From CAZTWC01 sp964617105 [NCBI: uncultured Myxococcia bacterium] (GTDB taxonomy: Bacteria > CAZTWC01), in NCBI GenBank assembly GCA_964617105.1, contig CAZTWC010000143.1, forward strand, positions 1-8,048: DNA of 8,048 nucleotides, in the 5' to 3' direction. Shown one piece after another: positions 1-5,680 of this stretch (within the stretch, counting starts at the first letter, position 1; the number at the start of each line of letters is the position of its first letter). Both the position numbers and the translations under genes were made by a program. The notes under the pieces are model-generated. The model had not been told where the DNA came from, made no database searches, and saw only the letters and a program-made list of their open reading frames with translations.

Positions 1-476
1 TTTTCGTCCTGGCCCGAATCTTTGGGCTTATTGCCCATGGCCATGATGGGTTTGGCGGCGCCGATATTGGTTCCAGGAGCCATGACGGCAATATTGGCTG
101 CCATGGTGATGAATACGCCGGCAGAACCGGCATGGGCGCCAGATGGAGCCACATAAACGATGACAGGGATGGGGGCGTTGAGCATGGCCTTAACAATGTC
201 TCTGGTGGCAGTAAGCAGGCCGCCCGGGGTATCCAACTTGATAATTAGACCCTGAAGATTCTCTTGAAGGGCCCACTGGATGCTGCTGATTAGGTAGTCG
301 GCACTGCCGGGGTTGATACTCCCATCGATTTCGATGAGCCCGAAGTTGCCGAGGCCCTCCTTGATTTCTCCTTTGGTTACAGATGTTGCTTGACAGGGTA
401 CTAGCGGTAATAGATAGATAATAGCGGCACAGATAAAATATTTAATCCACCAGGTTTGATTTTTTTTTATTAACAT
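1..476 (-). CDS. NfeD-family membrane-bound ClpP-class serine protease (N-terminal part, cut by window edge)
   Basis: The first 158 residues of a ClpP-fold serine protease of the NfeD / PH1510-N type; the rest lies beyond base 1. These proteins are membrane-associated proteases thought to act on membrane proteins such as stomatin partners. A basic N-terminus (MLIKKNQ) and a hydrophobic stretch at residues 11-27 form a signal peptide or anchor, with possible cleavage after CQA (28-30). A Cys at 28 follows LVP, but Pro at -1 makes a lipobox unlikely. The protease core begins near residue 45 with FGLIEIDGSI. It contains the oxyanion motif LDTPGG (81-86) and the nucleophile motif GAHAGSAG (113-120), with Ser118 as predicted nucleophile, then MAPGTNIGAA (132-141). 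The partner Lys of the Ser/Lys dyad would lie further downstream, outside the window. The ATG lies 11 bases after the UDG stop codon, with a weak GAG ribosome site. This implies co-transcription with udg and coaBC. The family is clear; the C-terminal architecture (membrane helices, NfeD OB domain) cannot be seen. Confidence 0.9.
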   Translation of the reverse strand, partial: MLIKKNQTWWIKYFICAAIIYLLPLVPCQATSVTKGEIKEGLGNFGLIEIDGSINPGSADYLISSIQWALQENLQGLIIKLDTPGGLLTATRDIVKAMLNAPIPVIVYVAPSGAHAGSAGVFITMAANIAVMAPGTNIGAAKPIMAMGNKPKDSGQDE

Positions 477-487
477 CGTTTCTACTC

Positions 488-1354
488 TTAGGTTGAATTG
501 AAAAAACGCATCACCTGTTTTACATCCTCCCAGGTCATTTTTTTGTTTTCCGGCTTGCGCAGCAGGTAGGAGGGATGAAAAGTGGGCATCACCCTTATTT
601 TACTATTTCGGGGATAATCATGGAAGCGTCCCCGTAGCATGGAGATCGGTTCCTTTGAATCCAACAGTATCTTGGTCGCCAGACTCCCTAAGGTGATAAT
701 CACTTTTGGTTGGATAATTTCTATCTGTTGCCATAAAAAAGGAAGGCAAGTTGAAACTTCCTCCTGACTGGGCAGGCGGTTCCCGGGCGGGCGGCATTTA
801 ACTACATTGGTTATATATACTGCTTGACGCTTTATTTTCATAGCCACAATAATATTGTCCAATAATTTGCCTGCCCGTCCCACAAAGGGAAGGCCTCTTT
901 GATCTTCATGTTGTCCCGGCGCTTCGCCGATAAACATCAATCTGGCATTTTCCGGTCCTTGCCCAAAAACAGTGTTAGTTTTGCTTTTGGCCAGAAGGCA
1001 GGCAGTACAATCGGTTACCCGGATTTTTAAATTGTTCAGGTTGCTTTTGCGTAGGTTATCGATATCCACCACCGGCTGGTCTGAAAATATTTCGGCGAAA
1101 TCGGTCATAGAGATGGTTTTTGGTTTGAGAGGAGAAGGCTTTTTGGGTAAATTAGATGTTTTAAAAGAGTTCGGTTTGGTGCCGGTTTTCAGAACCGTTT
1201 GGCGAAACTGCTTTAGTGCCGAGGTTATGGACTGAATTTTTTTGGCCAAATGAGGGGGAATATACTCCATTCCATAATCGGACAGGAGTTCAGCCTGGGA
1301 GAGTATTTTATTCAATAAATGGTACTGTTTCCCATCCATCTGAGTTTTTTCCAT
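488..1354 (-). CDS. Family 4 uracil-DNA glycosylase (4Fe-4S)
   Basis: Removes uracil from DNA in base-excision repair, producing an abasic site in the cytoplasm. The catalytic domain spans roughly residues 108-288. It shows the family-4 motif GEAPGQHED (143-151) followed by GLPFVGRAGKLLD (154-166), and the C-terminal motif HPSYLLR with His260. Four cysteines expected to hold the 4Fe-4S cluster are visible: Cys116 and Cys119 (CTAC), Cys187 (KCRPPGNR) and Cys203. GEAPG rather than GLAPG argues for family 4 over family 5. Residues 1-107 are an N-terminal extension that is polar and Lys/Pro-rich near 56-80, as in the longer forms often labelled SPO1 DNA polymerase-related. It has no motif I recognise. 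I start at the ATG at 1354; a TTG directly before it is also in frame. No good Shine-Dalgarno is visible, so translation may depend on coaBC, whose stop is 12 bases upstream. Function is well supported; the role of the extension is unknown. Confidence 0.95.
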   Translation of the reverse strand: MEKTQMDGKQYHLLNKILSQAELLSDYGMEYIPPHLAKKIQSITSALKQFRQTVLKTGTKPNSFKTSNLPKKPSPLKPKTISMTDFAEIFSDQPVVDIDNLRKSNLNNLKIRVTDCTACLLAKSKTNTVFGQGPENARLMFIGEAPGQHEDQRGLPFVGRAGKLLDNIIVAMKIKRQAVYITNVVKCRPPGNRLPSQEEVSTCLPFLWQQIEIIQPKVIITLGSLATKILLDSKEPISMLRGRFHDYPRNSKIRVMPTFHPSYLLRKPENKKMTWEDVKQVMRFFNST

Positions 1355-1366
1355 CAAAATATAATT

Positions 1367-2575
1367 TTATTTGAGCCTGGGCAAAACCATATTTAAAAGT
1401 TGCCCTGCCACTTCTTGCTTGGACATTAGTGGCAATAATTTTTCTTTCTCCTGGCAGATAACCGTTACAATATTGGTGTCTACTTCAAACCCAGCGCCCT
1501 TTTGGGTTACATCGTTAGCTACAATCATGTCCAATTTTTTGTTTTTCAATTTTTCTCTGGCCCGGTGCCGGGGATCGCCGGTTTGGGCGGCAAAGCCCAC
1601 CACCACCTGGGGTCTATTTTTGAGGTTTGCCACGATATCTTGATTGCGGGTTAGTTTAATTGAGGTCATCTCCTCTTTTTTTAGTTTATCAACACTTAAC
1701 TGTTCCGGTCGAAAATCAGCCACCGCCGCGGTCATAAACAAAACATCCACCCGTTCTTGGCATAAATGGTTAAGTTGCGTTTTCATCTCCTGGGCGCTTT
1801 CCACTTTGAACAGTTTGACTCCCCGGGGCGGGGGTAACTGGACAGGACCGCAGAGTAAAATCGTTTGGGCGCCTCTCCGCTTTGCCTCTTTGGCAATTGC
1901 AAAACCCATTTTTCCAGAGGAGCGATTGGAGATAAAGCGAACCGGGTCTATGGCTTCCCTGGTGGGGCCGGCCGTTACCACAATGGTTTTACCTTTATAA
2001 TCTTTTGGATAGAGTGCGGTTATGGCTTTCTCCAGGATATTTTTCGGCTCCATCATCCTTCCGGCGCCCATTTTCCCAGAGGCCAGCGGCCCGCTTTCTG
2101 GAAGGCAAAATGTCACGGCCCGCTTTTTAAGGCGTTCTATATTTTCTTGAGTAGCAGGATGTTCATACATCCTGGTTTCCATGGCTGGGCAGATTAAAAT
2201 TTGGCAGTCCAGGGCCAGAGTGATAGTGGTCAAAAGATCATCGGCAATACCATTAGCAATTTTGGCTATATAATTGGCGGTGGCCGGGACAATGATGGCC
2301 AAGTCGGCCCAATAGGCGGCTTCAATATGCTCCACTCCCAGGCTGGACGGGTGGAAAAGGTTGACTATTACTTTGTTGCCGGTGATAGCGGAAAAAGTGG
2401 CCGGACCAACGAAATTGGTGGCTGCTTCGGTCATAACCACCCTGACTCTCCCGCCGTTTTTAATCAGCCGCCGCACCAATTCTACAGATTTGTAAGCCGC
2501 TATACCTCCGGTGATACCCACCAGAAAATTTTTATTGGCAAATATTTCTTTTGTATCCATAACTATTTCATACAT
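1367..2575 (-). CDS. coaBC: Bifunctional phosphopantothenoylcysteine decarboxylase / phosphopantothenate-cysteine ligase
   Basis: Carries out two steps of coenzyme A synthesis. The C-terminal CoaB half joins cysteine to 4'-phosphopantothenate using CTP; the N-terminal CoaC half decarboxylates the product with FMN. The 402-aa length is usual. CoaC (about 15-190) shows the flavoprotein start VGITGGIAAYKS (19-30), His83 in the HIEAAYWAD motif, the PATAN motif (97-101), and the flap GPLASGKMGAGRM (162-174). CoaB (about 194-402) shows VTAGPTREAIDPVRFISN with Asn217, SSGKMGFAIA, AAVADFRP (283-290), KLKK (297-300), VVGFAAQT and IVANDV. Two CoaC positions differ from E. coli Dfp: PAMETRMY (130-137) has Glu133 where E. 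coli has Asn125, and Ser166 replaces Cys158. Two in-frame ATGs exist, at 2575 and 2560. The second gives MDTKEIFANKNFLVG, closer to usual family starts; neither has a clear ribosome site. It is first in an operon with udg and the NfeD-type gene, and is divergent from the gene at 2700. Confidence 0.96.
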   Translation of the reverse strand: MYEIVMDTKEIFANKNFLVGITGGIAAYKSVELVRRLIKNGGRVRVVMTEAATNFVGPATFSAITGNKVIVNLFHPSSLGVEHIEAAYWADLAIIVPATANYIAKIANGIADDLLTTITLALDCQILICPAMETRMYEHPATQENIERLKKRAVTFCLPESGPLASGKMGAGRMMEPKNILEKAITALYPKDYKGKTIVVTAGPTREAIDPVRFISNRSSGKMGFAIAKEAKRRGAQTILLCGPVQLPPPRGVKLFKVESAQEMKTQLNHLCQERVDVLFMTAAVADFRPEQLSVDKLKKEEMTSIKLTRNQDIVANLKNRPQVVVGFAAQTGDPRHRAREKLKNKKLDMIVANDVTQKGAGFEVDTNIVTVICQEKEKLLPLMSKQEVAGQLLNMVLPRLK

Positions 2576-2617
2576 AATATAAAGGTATTATGCAACCAAA
2601 ATACGTCCCATTATTCC

Positions 2618-2643
2618 AGGCATTAAAAACTAATAAAATGCCT
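2618..2643. promoter_or_regulatory. 7-bp inverted repeat in the divergent intergenic region (possible operator)
   Basis: The 124-base gap between coaBC (minus) and the gene at 2700 (plus) is very AT-rich. It holds a perfect dyad, AGGCATT (2618-2624) and AATGCCT (2637-2643), separated by 12 bases. Its central place between divergent starts would suit a regulator site. It is not a good terminator: the stem is weak and has no following T tract, and both flanking genes start rather than end here. I could not assign a convincing -35/-10 pair to either direction. A TTGCAA at 2643-2648 has no well-spaced -10, and CATAAT (minus strand, 2587-2592) has no good -35. Such a short dyad could be chance. 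Confidence 0.25.
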
Positions 2644-2699
2644 TGCAATTTATTTTCTTTCCGATAAAGTTAATTAAATAAATCTAAAAGTAGGTCGAT

Positions 2700-3575
2700 A
2701 TGAACCCCTTATTTTTAAATAACATACTTATCACTACCGTCCAAAAAGACCGCTTCAATACTCTAATAGAAAAGTGCAAAGACCGGTTTAATATAACTAT
2801 TGCCTCCAGTGCCTGGGAATTGGTTTCCTCTATAAGCAACAACAATTGTTACGACCTGTACCTGGTTTGTGACGATACAAAATCTTTGCCATCCATGATA
2901 GAGCGAATTGAGGCAGTGGACCCATTTGCGGTAATTTATGGATATGCTCCGGCTGATTATAAATTTCAGGAAACCCCTCACTTGAACCAGAATTGTATAT
3001 GTTCTGAGCAGGATGATGAAAAAGTTCTTGAGCATTTAAACCAAATTATTAACCAACTCAATCAACAAGAAGAGGAACGTATACGTAACTTTAACGAAGA
3101 CGAGAAGGGGCAGTTTATCGCTCAGTTGCATAAGAAATCGAGCAAAAAAAGGGGTAGTCTGTTTGAGTTTCCTCTGCTGGTGGTGGATGCCGAAACTAGC
3201 GAGTTCTGCGTGGCCGATAAGTTTGGGCGTCACAAAGAAGCCTTCCTGAATTTTCGGGACAAACTTTTGGAGGAAAATGAATACTCGGAAATAGATTTGG
3301 CTTTGCGGTTGTGGCGGGCTTTTATTTTTAAAAGGGACAATTTTGCCCGGCGCCCGCTGATTTTATTTTACATAGACCTGGAAGATCCTTTTCTGTTTAA
3401 CAATCCTTATCTTCTAGATGATGATGACGAGTTGGAGGAGGAGAGTCGGCGAGTAGATGAATTGCAGCAAAGATATATGCAAAACCTCAAAAAGACCTTT
3501 CATTTTTGGCGCCAGTTCAACCACTTTATATTGTTAGATATTCACGGCAATTTATTTGAGAGGCCGAATCCATAG
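2700..3575 (+). CDS. Uncharacterised protein with possible degenerate receiver-like N-terminus and acidic segment
   Basis: I do not recognise this 291-aa protein. There is no signal peptide or membrane helix, so it is probably cytoplasmic. Residues 1-118 alternate hydrophobic strands and helices like a response-regulator receiver fold: NILITT near 8-13, DLYLVCDDT in the middle, and FAVIYGYAP later. The acidic cluster that binds metal after strand 1 is absent, so if it is a receiver it is degenerate and not phosphorylated in the usual way. Residues about 109-138 are rich in Gln, Glu and Asn and probably form a helix or coiled coil. A second part (about 150-291) begins FPLLVVDAETSEFCVADKFG, includes FARRPLILFYIDLEDPF, has an acidic run at about 239-247 (DDDDELEEE), and ends in HFILLDIHGNLFERPNP. 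The ATG is preceded by a modest AGG five bases away. It is first of three plus-strand genes, 50 bases before the DUF507-like gene. The coding call is firm; the domain reading is tentative. Confidence 0.8.
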   Translation: MNPLFLNNILITTVQKDRFNTLIEKCKDRFNITIASSAWELVSSISNNNCYDLYLVCDDTKSLPSMIERIEAVDPFAVIYGYAPADYKFQETPHLNQNCICSEQDDEKVLEHLNQIINQLNQQEEERIRNFNEDEKGQFIAQLHKKSSKKRGSLFEFPLLVVDAETSEFCVADKFGRHKEAFLNFRDKLLEENEYSEIDLALRLWRAFIFKRDNFARRPLILFYIDLEDPFLFNNPYLLDDDDELEEESRRVDELQQRYMQNLKKTFHFWRQFNHFILLDIHGNLFERPNP

Positions 3576-3615
3576 TTTTCATTGTAACACCGGAGAAACA
3601 GGGCCGGGATAAATC

Positions 3616-3620
3616 GGGAG
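3616..3620 (+). promoter_or_regulatory. Shine-Dalgarno site GGGAG of the DUF507-like gene
   Basis: GGGAG ends five bases before the ATG at 3626. It fixes the start of the DUF507-like protein at MRIDYK and gives this gene its own translation signal despite the 50-base gap after the preceding stop codon. Confidence 0.6.
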
Positions 3621-3625
3621 ATAAT

Positions 3626-4141
3626 ATGCGAATAGATTATAAAATGGTACCCCAGGTGGCCAATGAAGTAGTGGATGTTTTACTCAAAGAGGAAGATATT
3701 GCGGTAGAGCCGGAGTTTTTACGGGCTGCACAATGCGATCTAGCAGCGCTAATAAAAGAGTTTTTACAGCCCGATAATTATACCTCCGGAGGCGAAGACT
3801 GCCTGGAAAACCGCCAACTGTCTTACGAGCAGATGCACAAGTTAAAACAAGATATTTCCGAAGCCAGGCACTCCTTCAAAGGGGAGGAAGCCACCGAGTG
3901 GGTAATAAACAAACTAATAGATTTTCTGATGATTTCTGATAATTTTGCCGATGTTTTTTCTGAAGATCGCATATTGCGGAAACATATTTTCCAGGTGATA
4001 AAAAAATATGAAAATGTTGACGCCGATTTGGACCTGGAAGCCAGAAAAAAGTTAAAAAATTTGCAGGAAGGTACCCCCACCTGGGACCTGGAATACAAAA
4101 AACTAATTGGCCAGTTGCGACGCTCCAGAAACTACCGGTGA
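3626..4141 (+). CDS. DUF507-like protein, apparently two related halves
   Basis: A 171-aa soluble, mostly helical, charged protein. The C-terminal half (about 92-168) matches my memory of DUF507: a start like VINKLIDFLM, then FSEDRILRKHIFQVIKKYE, an acidic link, LDLEARKKLKNLQEGTPT, and an end in WDLEYKKLIGQLRR. The N-terminal half (MRIDYKMVPQVANEVVDVLL, then FLRAAQCDLAALIKEFLQ) has the same pattern of hydrophobic helix, acidic turn and second helix, and contains the typical MRI/MRL opening. This suggests tandem copies or a long-form member. No catalytic motif is visible, and the function of DUF507 is unknown to me. The gene follows the 291-aa protein by 50 bases and ends one base before the nitrilase ATG, so coupling with the nitrilase is likely. 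The family assignment comes from pattern recognition without a profile search. Confidence 0.75.
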   Translation: MRIDYKMVPQVANEVVDVLLKEEDIAVEPEFLRAAQCDLAALIKEFLQPDNYTSGGEDCLENRQLSYEQMHKLKQDISEARHSFKGEEATEWVINKLIDFLMISDNFADVFSEDRILRKHIFQVIKKYENVDADLDLEARKKLKNLQEGTPTWDLEYKKLIGQLRRSRNYR

Positions 4142-4142
4142 C

Positions 4143-4943
4143 ATGGAAATAAATCTCGCCTTTTATCAATTTTCCCCTCTCTTTAAAAAACCACAAAAAA
4201 ATTTAGCCAGCATTGGTAAGAGTTTATCCACTTTGAGGGATACTATCGTGGTTTTACCGGAGTTGTGCCACTGTGGTTATCAGTTCAAAAACCAGGATGA
4301 GTTATTGCCCTTTGCCGAAACTGTGGATAAGGGCCAGACCATCTCTAGCCTGACCCATTTGGCCCGTCAGGGCAATTTGTTGATTATTGCCGGGATAGCC
4401 GAGAGAGATGAAAAAAAAATTTATAATTCTGCTGTTGCCGTGTCCAGCCAGGGTGTTATAGCCTGCTACCGAAAAGTGCACCTGTTTAATAATGAAAAAG
4501 ATCTGTTTTCCAGCGGCGATAATTTTCAGGTAGTCGATTGGCAAGGCGTTTCGGTGGGGATAATGATCTGTTTTGACTGGTTTTATCCCGAATCGGTGCG
4601 AACCCTGGCTCGGAAGGGAGCAGAAATTATCTGTCATCCGGCCAATTTGGTGTTGCCTTTTTGCCAGGATGCTATGCGAACCCGGGCTATTGAAAATAGG
4701 GTGTTTGCCGTAACCGCCAACCGTACCGGGCTGGAGGATCGCACCGCTCAAGGGCTTGAGCGGCTTCAATTCACCGGATGCAGTCAGGTAGTGGGACCCA
4801 GGGGTGAAGTGCTGTTTAGAACAGGCAGCCAGGAGCAGTTGGAGGGACAGTGCCTGGTTGATCTAGAGCAGGCCAGGGATAAAAATATTACTGCTAATAA
4901 CAATATATTTTCCGATTTAAGACCAGATGCCTACGGTCGATGA
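4143..4943 (+). CDS. Nitrilase-superfamily carbon-nitrogen hydrolase (amidase-like)
   Basis: A 266-aa cytoplasmic enzyme that cleaves non-peptide C-N bonds in amides or related substrates; the exact substrate cannot be read from the sequence. The triad is complete. Glu40 lies in VVLPELCHCGYQF, Lys111 in YRKVHLF (109-115), and nucleophile Cys143 in GIMICFDWFYPES (139-151). Supporting positions include GIAERDE, NSAVAV, the HPANLVLP segment, and TRAIENRVFAVTANRTG near the end. Length is normal for a single-domain member, with no synthetase domain, so it is not a glutamine-dependent NAD synthetase. I start at the ATG at 4143, because the family begins with a strand like EINLAFYQFSP. A TTG at 4107 would add 12 unlikely residues inside the upstream gene. 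The ATG comes one base after the DUF507 stop codon (TGACATG), with only a poorly spaced GGTGA. Translation is therefore probably coupled. Alternatives such as omega-amidase or a carbamoylputrescine-type amidase remain open. Confidence 0.93.
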   Translation: MEINLAFYQFSPLFKKPQKNLASIGKSLSTLRDTIVVLPELCHCGYQFKNQDELLPFAETVDKGQTISSLTHLARQGNLLIIAGIAERDEKKIYNSAVAVSSQGVIACYRKVHLFNNEKDLFSSGDNFQVVDWQGVSVGIMICFDWFYPESVRTLARKGAEIICHPANLVLPFCQDAMRTRAIENRVFAVTANRTGLEDRTAQGLERLQFTGCSQVVGPRGEVLFRTGSQEQLEGQCLVDLEQARDKNITANNNIFSDLRPDAYGR

Positions 4944-4958
4944 TAGCGGCGCATTGAG

Positions 4959-4967
4959 CCCCCCCCC
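4959..4967. repeat. Homopolymer of nine C at the convergent gene junction
   Basis: Nine consecutive C on the plus strand (G on the minus) lie between the nitrilase stop (4941-4943) and the CPBP gene, whose TAG stop occupies 4967-4969 and shares the last C. Length changes here would fall after both stop codons, so they would not alter either protein. The 23-base gap has no clear hairpin terminator. Confidence 0.8.
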
Positions 4968-5662
4968 TAATATAAAATCACATCCAGGCTGACCGCTACT
5001 GCCACATGCAGCAATATCCCATACCAAACACTTTTTAATCTAAGGGCTAAAAATCCGAGAATTATTCCGGCCAGCAAAGAACTTATCGTTTCTAATTGGG
5101 GTTTCCCATAGTGCAAAAGGGCGAAGGGGATGGTTTGTATAAAAATGGAGTAATAGCCAAAACGCTTAAATAGTCCAAACAGCATATAGCCCCGAAAGAT
5201 AAACTCCCAACCGATAAAGTAGATGGCGTATCCAACCACAAAGAGTTCCAGGGGCTTCCGGGCATTTTGGCAGAGGGGATAATGATTTGCAAAGGAGGGA
5301 TGCTGGGAGATTATCAACAAAATAGGCAGCATAACCAGGTAAAAAAGGATAAATATAAGGATTCCGGTTTTGTATTTACCAATACCCAGCCCATAATGGC
5401 TCAATTTTTTTTTGAATATCAGTTTTATGGACAGAGCGGGCAAAAAGAGGAGAAAGAAGAAGCTGGCAGAAAACCAATATAAATAGGGTGCTATAGGAGC
5501 AAGATGATTGGCGGGGAGCAAAGAGGCCAAATTTTTACTATAGAAAGCCACCGATCCATTATAGCGAAATAGAATTAGGAATAGGGGAGCTGATAGGAAG
5601 ATAAAGGTAGTGCCAAAATGAAACCGGGATAGGTAAAAGCGGATGGAAGCAGGTAATTTCAC
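4967..5662 (-). CDS. CPBP-family intramembrane protease (Rce1/Abi-like)
   Basis: A 231-aa integral membrane protein with about six hydrophobic segments (roughly 18-32, 57-82, 99-118, 140-163, 172-184 and 194-226). It carries the metal-site signature of the CPBP/Rce1 family. Motif 1 is GWEFIFRGY, with Glu153 and Arg157 and Trp152 in place of the first Glu of the usual EExxxR. Motif 2 is FALLHYGKP, with Phe180 and His184, followed by Glu191. Motif 3 is YGILLHVAV with His219. This WE/GKPxxE pattern resembles a CPBP subgroup I recall, so I read it as an active-type variant, although the substrate is unknown. Members process prenylated proteins, peptides or bacteriocin-related substrates; nothing here indicates which. 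The start is GTG at 5662, with no ATG upstream and no strong ribosome site. It lies 18 bases after the TPR gene's stop and in the same reading frame, so co-transcription and perhaps coupling are expected. Confidence 0.85.
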   Translation of the reverse strand: MKLPASIRFYLSRFHFGTTFIFLSAPLFLILFRYNGSVAFYSKNLASLLPANHLAPIAPYLYWFSASFFFLLFLPALSIKLIFKKKLSHYGLGIGKYKTGILIFILFYLVMLPILLIISQHPSFANHYPLCQNARKPLELFVVGYAIYFIGWEFIFRGYMLFGLFKRFGYYSIFIQTIPFALLHYGKPQLETISSLLAGIILGFLALRLKSVWYGILLHVAVAVSLDVILY

Positions 5663-5680
5663 CGGGTGGACAACCAGACT

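Noticed and set aside
1-476. Lipoprotein signal at Cys28 of the NfeD-type protein
   Set aside because: The residues before the Cys are LVP; Pro at the -1 position does not fit a lipobox, so an ordinary signal peptide is more likely.
2201-2626. A 141-codon open frame on the plus strand opposite coaBC
   Set aside because: It lies antisense to the well-conserved CoaC half, and its translation has no recognisable domain; it is a shadow of the coaBC codon pattern.
2640-2700. Promoter for the 291-aa gene using TTGCAA at 2643-2648
   Set aside because: The nearest -10-like sequence (GATAAA) is only 14 bases away, and nothing convincing sits at 16-18 bases.
4107-4142. Upstream TTG start for the nitrilase
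   Set aside because: It would add 12 residues that fall inside the DUF507-like gene and precede the conserved first strand; the ATG at 4143 fits the family better.
4302-4769. A 155-codon open frame on the minus strand opposite the nitrilase
   Set aside because: The plus-strand frame has all three catalytic motifs of the nitrilase family, and the antisense product looks random.
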